DNA of 64,000 nt from Catenaria anguillulae PL171. Its lineage: Eukaryota; Blastocladiomycota; Blastocladiomycetes; Blastocladiales; Catenariaceae. This document shows positions 44,547 to 54,677 of the stretch, one piece after another (the first letter of the stretch is position 1; every line of letters begins with the position of its first letter). The notes beneath the pieces were generated by a model that was not told the DNA's origin, ran no database searches, and worked only from the letters and a program-made list of their open reading frames with translations. The position numbers and the translations under genes are program-made. The stretch is taken from contig MCFL01000006.1 of the NCBI GenBank assembly GCA_002102555.1, positions 62,001 to 126,000 of the forward strand. The letters run 5' to 3'.

Positions 44547-45686
44547 ATGTCGCTGTCTTCTTCTCTCCGACTTCATTCTCACCCATATCAGCGCACGCAA
44601 TCATGCCCGCTGCCGTACGTGGACGTTCTCGTCTTGGCTGACTGGCATACATTCCTTGCTCACGCCCTTTCATTCATTTTCAGACGGATCCAATCTCCCA
44701 GTTCGACTTTTCCTTCAGTGTACACCTCCGCATCCAAGGCTTGGCTTGAAGATGCGGCGTGCTGGGAACGGCGTGCTAGGCTTGAGCAAGAGTTTACGAG
44801 CAATTTCAAGTGCTGTGGTGTCCAACTGCAAGACCTCCACTCGCTGCTCGAACACTTTGAAACGGCGCATCAACCACAGTCCATGACGCTCGACTTGGAG
44901 TTTCCGTCGCTGTCATGCCCAGCATCGCCCCTCGAACTGGAGTTCTCCGCGGCGCACGCCCAAGCAACTACTGCAACAGCTCTGGAGGAATGTCTCACGT
45001 GCTCCGACACCGGTGCTTCGCCAGCAGCGGCCGTTGGCAACATCATGTCCAATGTACAAATCCGCCCACCCTCGCCACCCGCGTCGCCCGGCTCACTGGA
45101 ACCACGGGACTTGGTTGTAATGCCATCAGAATTTGCCAAATGGCGTGATATCGGCAAGCTCGATGTCCCTTCGCGGACCTTTCGCCCACCGACGCCCGTC
45201 TCGGATCACGACCACCTCTCCGACATGGAGCCCGACCACGTCTGTGATGTCCAGCCGTCCCCGCTCAACGCCTACGCACATGAGGCGCTCGTCGCACCTC
45301 CGTTTCCAGCAGCAAACGCAACTGAGACCTCTATGTGCCCGCTCCCAACACCCACGGCTGAAGAGGATCTAGTGTCGAAACCCATAACGAAGCCCTCCCA
45401 TTCGTTGCCGCCGGGGGTGCTTCCCATTTTTTCCCCATCTTCGGCTCCTTCGTTCCGCGTGGACATGAGCAGCGAGGCTGGCATCAAGTGCAAAACTGCG
45501 TCGTCCCCGGTAACGGCCGATTCGACATCAAGCGCCTCCGAATCGTCGGCCAAGACTTACTGCCCAGTCGTTGGATGCCCCAAAAAATACTCGTCCGCTT
45601 CCGGTCTTCGGTATCACTTGCAGCATGCGCACGAAGGGCTTGCACAGGCCTTCCTCACGAAGCGCCGCAAGTACGCGCCATACTGA
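44547..45686 (+). CDS. SFP1/JAZF1-like C2H2 zinc-finger regulator
   Basis: A 69-nt intron (44615-44683, GTACGT to TTTCAG, phase 2) is hidden in the open frame because its length is a multiple of three. The spliced protein has about 356 residues. An N-terminal atypical finger reads FKCCGVQLQDLHSLLEHFE followed by TAH. The C-terminal finger is YCPVVGCPKKYSSASGLRYH followed by LQHAH, and the protein ends shortly after in a basic tail (TKRRKYAPY). This pairing of a degenerate N-terminal finger with a C-terminal CPVxGCxKxY finger is that of yeast Sfp1 and animal JAZF1. Those proteins regulate ribosomal-protein and growth genes and associate with the NuA4/TIP60 complex, respectively. The linker is Pro/Ser-rich. 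Function by family only. Confidence 0.7.
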   Translation: MSLSSSLRLHSHPYQRTQSCPLPYVDVLVLADWHTFLAHALSFIFRRIQSPSSTFPSVYTSASKAWLEDAACWERRARLEQEFTSNFKCCGVQLQDLHSLLEHFETAHQPQSMTLDLEFPSLSCPASPLELEFSAAHAQATTATALEECLTCSDTGASPAAAVGNIMSNVQIRPPSPPASPGSLEPRDLVVMPSEFAKWRDIGKLDVPSRTFRPPTPVSDHDHLSDMEPDHVCDVQPSPLNAYAHEALVAPPFPAANATETSMCPLPTPTAEEDLVSKPITKPSHSLPPGVLPIFSPSSAPSFRVDMSSEAGIKCKTASSPVTADSTSSASESSAKTYCPVVGCPKKYSSASGLRYHLQHAHEGLAQAFLTKRRKYAPY

Positions 45687-46270
45687 GAACCAAGGGTGGT
45701 CGTAGGTTGCGTTTTTGCTGATTGCCAGCCGTTGATTCCATTCGCAACTCACATTTGTCACCCGGAGTTGTTGGGCCAATTGTATCCGATGGTCGATTGT
45801 GCGGCTCTCTTGTTCATATTCCCGCTTTCCACTCCTTGAATTGTCTCCACTGCTCTTTTGTCTGCTTTGTGTGTCTTCTTTATTCCTGGCCCATCTCCAC
45901 CTACCCGCAACCCTTTTCCACTTCCATATGATTGTTTTCTGTCCTTCTCTTGTTCTTTTCGGCTTCACTCTACCCCACCCACGATCTCCGCGCCGTCCTG
46001 TACATTTTGTCGTTTTGGTCCATGTTCCCGTTTCACTGTCACCAGGGCTACTCGTCGCCCCGTTTGGACAAAGAGTTCCCTTGAAACATAAAGACTTTTA
46101 GCTAGTGACAGTGCGAGATCACGTTAATGGACGGCATCGCGTGAAAAGAGCTCAATTACCAGAATCTTGTCTGTGAATCGTAGTAAGAGACGCAAGTGTG
46201 GAGCATACTCAAAGCGGTAGATAACCAACCGCCACCACAGAAACACAAAAAAAAAAAAAACAAAACTGAT
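45687..46270. other. Convergent intergenic spacer
   Basis: Pyrimidine-rich (45830-46030) with a 14-nt poly-A run at 46247-46260 just after the stop of the minus-strand gene. No gene was recognised. Confidence 0.5.
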
Positions 46271-49200
46271 TCACAAAAAATGCGCAACGCTTTGCCTCAA
46301 CTCGGCCACGCTGCCCATCATGTCGCTTGTCGGCGGCGCACCTTCTGGTGGAGGAAGCACATTGGACCCACTTGCGATCCCGCTGGCCCAAACGGAGTGA
46401 TAGAACCGGCTAATGAGCCCAGCAATCGTCACCTGCCTCTGCGTGACATCAACACCGTCCAGCAAACTGTACATCTTGTCCATCCACCGCTCGGCAACAC
46501 GAGGGGCCACGTCCGGGCGGTAGGCCAACCTGCCAGCAAGCGCGTCACCATCGCCAGACAATTCGACTGCGGTCAAGTGCAAGTCTGGATGGGAATGGTC
46601 GGTGGTGGAGTGCCATTCCTTGGTGAGGCCATTTGATGCGACGAGCGAGTTCTTTGCGACATCGCTCGGCTCACGGCCAGGTAAAAGCTCTTGCACCGAT
46701 TCGCTTTGCAGCAGGGCTTGCGCAGACAACCCATTTTGCTTCAAAAAGACTGCTTGACCATATGGAACGTATTCAAAAATGACCATGGGCTTGTACGACT
46801 GCCCGGGCATCCAATCGCCATCCAATTCGTGGGCGGCATGTTTCTGTGCAATGTCCGTATCGATTGCCGCGTACAATTGGGCGTCGGATCCAACCAACAT
46901 GGCCCTCTCCTCAGCAGCACGTGCTTCGCGACTAATGCGCTGGACAAAGACATGAAGAGGAACCGACGGGTCACGCAAATCGATTCGAATTGGTAGCGTG
47001 ACCGTCAAACCAGGACCAATAGCAATGCCACGCGAGGCAACAACACGTGAATGGCGCAGCGAGACACGGTAGCCAACGACAAATGCATCCATTCCCGATA
47101 CGTGCTTGACAAGGATTGCAAAAATGGCCAAAAGAACATGGCCGAGTTTGTCATCGTCGTCTTCATCCGTCTTGGAGCGGCAGTATTCGCGCGCGTAACG
47201 TGAAAGCTGCAATACAGTGCTCCGACGAAGGCACATGGGAAGCGAGAGCGGTAGAGGGATGGCAACCAAATCGGCCATACTGGGATACGGTGTGCGCCCA
47301 TCGCCCAATCGAGCGTCGAGACACGCAGAAGGGGTGATCGAGTAGACAAGCGGCGGGCGCACCAAGTTGCGATACTGCAAGTGGACGTGAGCAAGCCGAT
47401 CCACGTCCGACATTTTTGCCTTGAGCTGGGCTCGATGGGATGTGACTTCGCGCCGTAGCCGTAGGGTCTTGCGCTCAAGATCAAACTTGAGCTTTGCATG
47501 TTCGTTGGCAGCGTCCCGGATCCGGTTGCGAACCATGTCCGCTAAGGCAACGACCTTCCTCTTCTCGCGTCCCACAACACCATAGACTTGGTGCACGTCT
47601 GTTTCCGTGAGCATGGAAAACTCCTCGAGCGTCATGTGTGCAAACTTTGAAGTTGCCGGCTCCATGACGCCATGGCGATGTAACATGCCCAGCAAGCCTG
47701 CTTCCACATCGGATCCCAGTACAGTCCTCAAAATGGCCTCATGAATCTCCTCGGTAATGTCAATCACCTCCCCAGTCGCCTCGTATCTCAATACAGTAAC
47801 CAGCTGCCCGCTCGCCTTATCGGCTGCTCTTGCCATACGTTCCCGCGCCGCCTCGGTCTGGGTCAAATCCATTTCGAGCGCTGCAATCCGAGATATCAAT
47901 GCCTGAATCTGGCCCTCCTTTGACTTGCGATCAATCGCAATCCGATCCATTTCACGCTCCAAATGGGCTTTGCGTGTCAAATCCACATAGTCTTGCTTGC
48001 TTTCAAAGACTTGCGCTTTGCATGCGACCATGGCAGCTTCCAACCTAGTCGGTGCGAGCGCGCCTGATTCGTCTTCGGCAAAGTCGATGAAGTCGCCCAT
48101 GGCCCGCGGACAGACGCGTGGGAATTGCTTTTCGCAGGCCCAACGCTTTTGCTCCGACATGTTGCGAATGGATGGGCCGGGAATGGTGGCAGGAGACGTC
48201 GCCGAAAAGCCCAAAGTCAGCGAACGAGTGTATGTTTTCCAAGCAATAGCAACCAAGAGGTCGGCGGATCGTTCGTCACCAACGAGCGGAGACATCAAGA
48301 CGTAAATTCGAGTCGCTAATGGGTCCACCTTGTCTTGATGAATCAGAACCTGCCACAACGCTGAGATACCAGCTTTGGTAGGTTTGTGCAAGTTTGAGGC
48401 AGCTTCTTGCACCAATACCATGGCATCTTCTGAATCGAGGCCAGGGGGCAGCGTGCGTATTTGGGGGTCAGTTTGCTCAAGGCCAAGTGCTGCCCCATTC
48501 ATCGATGCCAGAGGACGTGGTACAAGAGTCTTGGCTTCAACGTCGGCATCAACAATTTTGAGGTTCCGACCCAAATCGGAATAAAGCACACGATGGGCAC
48601 GTGCGACTCGCCCAATTGCGCGCTCAAGGAGAGGAATATGAATGTTGGGATCATTGATGCGGTAGCTGGACATTTGCGTGGCTATCGGGCTCTGCGAGTG
48701 CGCTACTTGATCCGAACCAGAAGATACGTATTGATTGAAGAGAAACTGTTGATGCATGGTCGGCGGATAGTTGACCAGATCATACATGTCGGCAGGATCT
48801 TCAAGTGGACCATCGTCGTCCAGGAGATCTGGATCAGTCGCCTTTCGGGTAAACACTTTTGGAACTGGCAAGGAACCGTTTGGTAAAGATGGCGAAGTGG
48901 TCGATGTGCTGGCCGCCGTCTCCGGTCGTGCGCTAGATGACGCCTCACTCGATTCACTGGCGGAGATCGCGAGAGTGTCTAAACCGTCACTCCCAGAATA
49001 GTTGGCGGCGCCCTGCACGGATTACGGAGGAGTCAGAACAATGCACGGTGTAGAAACTGTTAACACGATCGCGCACCAGAGAACTATCCCCTCCTGCCTC
49101 AAGCTCCCCTTCTCGGCCCCATTGACGTAAGGTAGAGCCCACCAATTCGGCGTCAGCAGACTGGTGAATATCGCTCGCTGTCTGGTGATGGCTACTATGA

Positions 49201-50641
49201 GACTCTGCAAATGGGGACCCCTCCCGTGGAATGTGTGCAGTCTTGTCCATCGGTGGAGGTAAAACTTGGACATGATTGAGACTGGGCATGGTCACTGCAC
49301 TACCTGGCCGGGGTACTGGCACTGGCTGAACCATTCGTCCGCTGTCTGGCGAGGCAGCATTCAAAGTATCTCTTACAACGATCCCAGGTTGATCAATGAT
49401 AAGTCCCGATATTTGCGTGACCTGTACTGCCCCTTTGTTTACCACAGAAGAGGATGTCTTGGTGGACCCCACCGCAGGCGCCGGTGTCATTGCGGCAGAG
49501 CGTGCTGATAGTTTGATGCTCTTTGCCAGTGGAGTGATGGAGCGATCCGACGTGGCAAGAGCGTGCCCAACACCAAGATCGTCATGGGAATGCTGAGAAA
49601 CAGAAGGACGTCGAGAGCTACGTTGACTTTGCGTTTGATGTGGATGATCATGCTGGTGTTTTTGTACATGCTCAGACATGGCAATGCGCAACTGCTCCTC
49701 AACCAGTTGTGCGGCTGCTGATGCGACCATACGAGGGGAATGTCTGCTGGCCATCGCTGCTCGACTTCGCCATCGGGTTGAGGGTTGTGGGTGCTATCTA
49801 CATGGCCATGGTGCTGGGAACTTGCTGAAATAGCTCTTTGGGTCTCTTGATCGACGTTGGCGAACGGAAGAGAATTGGTTGCCGTGACTGTTGAACCACG
49901 CGACCGGCGACTGCCGGTCACTACACCGTCGTGAATGGTAGGCATGGCGTGCCCGTGGCCAGCAACAAAAGATGGGCGTTCTGGATTTGGAAGCGACGCA
50001 CGCCGTCGCCGAGCGGGAGGAGGCTGAGTCTGCGGAGCAACAGGGGCAAATGCAGGACGGCTCGCAACATTGTGGGCATGGTTTTCAGAAAGAACGGACG
50101 TGGATCCACTTGCTGTATGGCTGGCCGAGTGAGCCGTAGCGCGTTTCGTGCCTGCAGTCAAGGCGTCGAGACTTTTGGTCAGCGAAGGCCGCATGCGAAA
50201 GTGATTCGATTCTTTGAGAACAGATGGTGGGCGAATTGGTCGAACATGCGCCAGCTGTGGATCGCTGTGTTTCGCCGAAGTGGAACCGGAATGCCCAGCC
50301 AATGCGTCCAGTGTCTTTGGGACCATGAGTTCGTCCGATTGTGACTTGGAGAGCTTGATCCTGACCTTGCTTTGCCTGCGCTCGCCGTCAGTGCCTGTCG
50401 CTCGATGAGACGCAGATGATGGGCCAGAGCCGGAGTCAAGAGCGTTCACGGAGCGAGATGTAGCTTCTTGATGAACCGGAAGTGGTGGTGCTGGTTTGGT
50501 TCCTTGATGAAGTGCATTGAGGGATTGATGCACCTTGACGTGTCGAGTTGTGAGCGGGTCTCGGTAACGCTGGGCACCACGCGGCCCAGAAATGTGGAGT
50601 GGATGGTCCGTATGGTTCATTTTGTCAAGTTTATTACTCAT
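46271..50641 (-). CDS. Condensation-domain-like protein with inserted SAM/coiled-coil and lost catalytic His
   Basis: The last exon (49012-46271, 913 residues) is preceded, across a clear 64-nt intron, by an exon ending at 49077. A further upstream exon starts at ATG 50641; that junction is unresolved, the best donor being GTTCGC at 49865 with an acceptor near 49745-49775. Total is about 1,390 residues; the first 480 are disordered. Last-exon residues 84-265 match lobe 1 of NRPS condensation domains: YPPTMHQQFLF, LLERAIGRVARAHRVLYSDL, LWQVLIHQ. The HHxxxDGxS motif reads SPLVGDERS. Residues 340-400 and 503-545 are coiled coils around a SAM-like domain (about 425-500: EEIHEAILRTVLGSDVEAGL, MTLEEFSMLTETDVHQVYG). 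Lobe 2 follows (FAILVKHVSGMDAFVVGYRV, LTVTLPIRIDL, then YKPMVIFEYVPYG near the end). No adenylation or carrier domain is present. Probably non-catalytic, perhaps a scaffold; function unknown. Confidence 0.75.
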
Positions 50642-50913
50642 AGCACATTGCTCTATGTCTTTTGCAATGCGGCTTCTCGGATGCGGTTGAGGATGACACA
50701 CGACTGGGTTCGGGATGCACGTATCTCGCATTATGGCGTGCGAACAGAGCAGACAAAAAACTGACACGTGATGTCATCCCTTACGGAAAACATCCCAAAT
50801 TCTGCCTCGACGTTTCTGACTGGACGTTTCCGCCTCCGTACATAGGTATTGGTTGCTTCTTCACATCTCAATGCCACAGGAAGACTTGGTCACTATCCCC
50901 AGCTTCAACGATA
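50642..50913. promoter_or_regulatory. Shared divergent promoter
   Basis: 272 nt separate the starts of the SAM/condensation-like gene (-) and the TCD gene (+). No TATA box was recognised. Confidence 0.35.
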
Positions 50914-52449
50914 ATGGAATCCGTTCGCACATCGCTCGCCCAGCTGAATCTCGAGAACATCAATGCCTCACTCGAATTGTTAACGCCTCGCCAGCTCGCC
51001 GTTGGTGCGGCCGCGGCTTCAGCTGTTGCCACTTCGCTCATCTGGATCGCTTCTTCGTCGATCCGCCGCCGTCAGCGACGCAAGCGCATGAGGTCCAAGC
51101 TCTCTGCACAGCTTGCCTCCTCTCTCGACCAGAACCTTTCCGACTTTGAAGATGTTGCTGCCGAATTGGATGTCCCCATCAAGCCGTCTCATCCTCACGG
51201 TAAAGCCATGATGGACGAATCTCTTGTCCGTGAGCAATTGGCGCGGCATTACGTGTTTTTCGGCGATGATGGTATGGCGGCCATCCGAAAGGCCAAGGTG
51301 GTCGTTGTTGGGGTTGGAGGTGTGGGCAGCCACGCCGCGCATATGCTCGCTCGCGGGGGTGTTGGCTTCATTCGTATCATTGATTTCGACCAAGTGACCC
51401 TCAGCTCACTCAACCGCCATGCTGTTGCAACGTTTTCCGATGTCGGCACGCCCAAGGTGATGGCCATGATGAGGCGGCTGGGTGACATTGCACCCCATGC
51501 TCAGATTGACCCCATCAACAAGCTCTTCTCCGGCGACGCTGCCGAGGAGCTTCTTTTGCTCGCCGATGGGTCAAAGCCGGATTTCGTCATCGACGCCATT
51601 GACCACCTTCCCAGCAAGGTCGCCCTCATCGCCTATTGCAAACAGCACGGCATCCCAGTTATTGCGAGCATGGGGTCCGGCGCCAAGGCGGACCCATCTC
51701 GCATCTTCCTGTGCGATATCAGCGAAACTACCGAAGACCCGCTTGCTCGGTCCGTGCGCTACCAGTTGCGTAAGCAGTACGGAATCGACCACAATGTCCC
51801 AGTTGTGTACTCGACGGAACGTGCTACTCCAGGGTTGGGTCTCATCCAACCTGGCGCCGCTGGTGTCGCTGCCAATGTCGCGAATGACAAACCATCGACT
51901 GAGTCAACAGACCTCGCCGAGTTTGCACCTCTCCCCACTTTCCGCGCGTCCATTTTGCCGGTCATGGGCCCGTTACCCGCCATGTTTGGCAATGCCCTTG
52001 CCGCCACTGTCCTCAGCCATCTCGCCACGTTCAAATGCTTGCCCTTGCCGACAACGCGGCCGTCAAGAACCAAGGATTACGCCAAACTCGTCCGTGACCT
52101 TGCCAAGGAGTGCGAAAAGCATTTGTCGGCGTCCAAGGTCTCGACTGGTGTCCAAAATGGCGCCGCCCATGTCCAATTGACTTTGGATGATGTTGCCGTC
52201 ATCGTGGAGGATGTTTGGGGAATGCGGTCCGCGGTATCTCAACGGGTAGACAAGCTTGTTCTTGTGCCGTGGCGACCGCATGAACGCATTTCGGTTGGGA
52301 ACGTTGTTCCCATGGCGAAAGACGAAGCAGAACACCATTGGTCAAGATTCTCCCGGACCAGGGACCCAGCTCACGATGCGTGGTTGGAGGGTACATGGCC
52401 AGGCGGTGTTGCAGAGAGAGTTGGATCTGTGCTGAAAAGTGTTGCCTAG
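50914..52449 (+). CDS. TCD1: tRNA threonylcarbamoyladenosine dehydratase (TcdA/Tcd family)
   Basis: Intronless, 511 residues. After a short N-terminus comes a membrane-anchor-like helix (LAVGAAAASAVATSLIWIAS) followed by a strongly basic stretch (RRRQRRKRMRSK), matching the outer-mitochondrial-membrane anchoring of yeast Tcd1/Tcd2. The E1-like ThiF domain is intact: ARHYVFFGDDGMAAIRKAKV, VVGVGGVGSHAAHMLARGGV, IIDFDQVTLSSLNRHAVATF, DVGTPKVMAM, DFVIDAIDHLPSKVALIAYC and ASMGSGAKADPSRIFL. The enzyme uses ATP to cyclise t6A37 of ANN-decoding tRNAs into ct6A. The C-terminal extension after residue 330 is usual for fungal members. Whether it is the Tcd1 or Tcd2 type cannot be decided from this copy alone. 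Confidence 0.88.
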   Translation: MESVRTSLAQLNLENINASLELLTPRQLAVGAAAASAVATSLIWIASSSIRRRQRRKRMRSKLSAQLASSLDQNLSDFEDVAAELDVPIKPSHPHGKAMMDESLVREQLARHYVFFGDDGMAAIRKAKVVVVGVGGVGSHAAHMLARGGVGFIRIIDFDQVTLSSLNRHAVATFSDVGTPKVMAMMRRLGDIAPHAQIDPINKLFSGDAAEELLLLADGSKPDFVIDAIDHLPSKVALIAYCKQHGIPVIASMGSGAKADPSRIFLCDISETTEDPLARSVRYQLRKQYGIDHNVPVVYSTERATPGLGLIQPGAAGVAANVANDKPSTESTDLAEFAPLPTFRASILPVMGPLPAMFGNALAATVLSHLATFKCLPLPTTRPSRTKDYAKLVRDLAKECEKHLSASKVSTGVQNGAAHVQLTLDDVAVIVEDVWGMRSAVSQRVDKLVLVPWRPHERISVGNVVPMAKDEAEHHWSRFSRTRDPAHDAWLEGTWPGGVAERVGSVLKSVA

Positions 52450-52831
52450 GCCAGTTTGGGATTGCTCGGTTTTTTAATTCTCTGTATGTTTTATCAATGA
52501 CCCTCATTTGTTCAATCGATTGACTGTCCCCCCACAGGCCACTTGGAGCACTGGGAGGCAGTTGGTGGAGCCCACATGTACATGCTCAATGGCAGATATA
52601 ACCCATGAGAGTGGCCACGCTTCACACTGCAGATGACAAAGGTGCGAGCACGGAGCATGCCTACCCACTGTTGCAAACTGGGCGAACAGCTGTGTCTGTG
52701 TAAAGGCGGGATAATGACACGGACAGCCTTGCGCAAGAAAAAGAAAAAAAAAAATCAATGTGAAATACCGTCGTGGAAAGCACCAAATCCGACAAGAAGT
52801 AAGGTCCATCCGCGGCGGTGCCGGAATAGCA
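52450..52831. other. Convergent intergenic spacer
   Basis: 3' flanks of the TCD and RXT3 genes, with an A-rich run at about 52739-52754. No ORF of interest. Confidence 0.5.
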
Positions 52832-54136
52832 CTACTTTCGGTTGATGAACCAGATCCTCGACGCTCGCACAAAAACCGTCTTTCTGGTCAAATCCCCCGA
52901 CCCAACGCTGCCTTCTCCAGCGGAACTGGGCGGTACCGGCGATAAAGTCGCCGGTCCCAACCCGTGTGCTTGAATCCCGTCCGAGCGGAAAAAGATGTCC
53001 GTGGACCAGTGAATTTGGTCAAGCACAAGCTCATCGTGAGAATGATGAATAGAGTCTGAGCTGGCTGTGCGACGGATTTGGTAAATCGGATCGGGCTCGG
53101 TTACTTGGCAAATGAACATGTAGCGAGTGGAGCCACATTGTGCGCCAAAAGATTTGGCGTAGAGGACGGGCTCGAGCCGCTGAGAGAATGAGATACTGCG
53201 AACACAGCCAGGTAAACGCAAATGCCGGGTGAGACAAATAGTTGATGCGTATGGGCATCATGAAAGGAGAACACGAGGCGCACCATGGTGTTCCATCGAG
53301 GAAGGAAATAGTGGCATGATCAAAGGGATGGCCACATGTGAGATTGTTTTTGGCCCATTCGTCCATGCAAGCGCGGTCACGAATCAGTTGCTTGCGGGAT
53401 TTACGAGCAGCATGGGCGAGAGACGACGTCTAGGGAATCAAATACTAGTATGTCACAATGACAGAATGAAGATTGATGTCTGATGGAATGGAAATCATTT
53501 GGTGCATACCGGATCGATTGCAACAGCCTCAACTTTCAAAGACACGCCGTCGTGGCTGTCCCAACACCGGGACCGGACTCCATTGGAATAAATCGACGGG
53601 TAGTGAGCCAGCCGCGGGTAAACGCGCAAGGTGACGGCAAGATGTCCTTTGCCGGACTTGAATGTAGGCTCACCGTCAACGTCCATGCGGTCGCCCTCGG
53701 GCGAGACCTTGGAAGGGGTGGCTGCGGAGAGCGGATCGGAGAGCTTGATGTGTCCCGAATGAATCAGCATAGCAACAATGTCGGAATCGTCCGAGTAGAC
53801 TGTGGAGCCCCAGATGGCGGCTTTGCGGACAGCTGGATTGGACCATGACACAAAAGATAGAGGGATGAGCACGGTCAAGGTGGCGTTGATGGAGTCGTGA
53901 AGGTTTGGAAGCGTCGAGTGCGGCCAATAATGCCATGAGCCGAGATAATTGGCCGGATACGAGTTGAGGAGCGCCTCGAGATCCTGGTGGACCATGACGC
54001 CGGCGGGCAAATTTGGTGGCGACGCGGCAGCGAGTGTCTCTTGGGCGTGGGTGATGGTGGCAGGAATCATGGCGGTGCCAGCCGGGGATTGATGGTTTGC
54101 GTTGTCCATTTCCATTGCTTTGGTAAATACATGCAT
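52832..54136 (-). CDS. RXT3: Rxt3-domain histone deacetylase complex subunit
   Basis: Three exons: 54136-53510, 53429-53284 and 53195-52832, introns 80 and 88 nt; 378 residues. The Rxt3 signature is clear: FVSWSNPAVRKAAIWGSTVY, SDDSDIVAMLIHSGHIKLSD, GHLAVTLRVYPRLAHYPSIY and SNGVRSRCWDSHDGVSLKVE. Rxt3 is a fungal subunit of the Rpd3L deacetylase complex. Exon 2 holds a basic stretch (ARKSRKQLIRD) and exon 3 a variable C-terminal part ending VRASRIWFINRK. Both splice sites restore frame and remove in-frame stops. Starts at 54136 or 54115 (MEMDNANH) are possible; conservation begins well downstream of either. Confidence 0.85.
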
Positions 54137-54631
54137 TCCTTCACCTTCACACCATCATTTCATGGTCTTCATACAAGGACCGGCTGTATGGTATGTATTA
54201 ATCTTCGGATTCGTGATGTGTAAAACAGTCTGATCATCATTTCGTCTGGAGTCGTGGAGGTGAGTAAAGAACAATCACGTGTTGGCAATACAGTGGAAAA
54301 ACGCGCCATGCAGCTCAGCTCAGCTCGGCTCAGCTCATCCTCATCCAATCCAAATCCAAATCCAGCTCGTTGTCTTGTCGCGTCACGTCCTCAGTCATAG
54401 GTAAGGTGATGAAAGGTGATGTCCACATGGCACATGGATGCCTATGGCGGTTCGTCTGGCACAGTAACATGCACCTGCCGGTGAGCAAAGCCAAGTCAAT
54501 GCAAAGCAATTGCCGCTGTGGAAAGGTCCCGGATATCGCAACACGATACCCCCAAGCCATCCTCAACGAAGTGCATTCCCACACTTGACACACACGGCCC
54601 AGGCCCAAGCGCGCACTTGACATTCTTCTGC
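54137..54631. other. Divergent intergenic region with simple repeats
   Basis: Separates RXT3 (-) and DNAI2 (+). It contains a degenerate (CAGCT)n run at about 54309-54338 followed by an ATCCAA-rich stretch (about 54345-54362). No gene was seen. Confidence 0.5.
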
Positions 54632-54639
54632 TATAAAAG
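54632..54639 (+). promoter_or_regulatory. TATA box of DNAI2
   Basis: TATAAAAG 46 nt upstream of the DNAI2 ATG, implying a very short leader. It is one of two identical TATAAAAG boxes in the window, the other being in front of the zinc-finger gene. Confidence 0.6.
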
Positions 54640-54677
54640 TTCCCACGAAGCCCTTCATCCTCACACCTAGAACGACC

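Noticed and set aside
46271-50641. Active non-ribosomal peptide synthetase module
   Set aside because: No adenylation, carrier or thioesterase domain is present, and the HHxxxDG motif is replaced by SPLVGDE.
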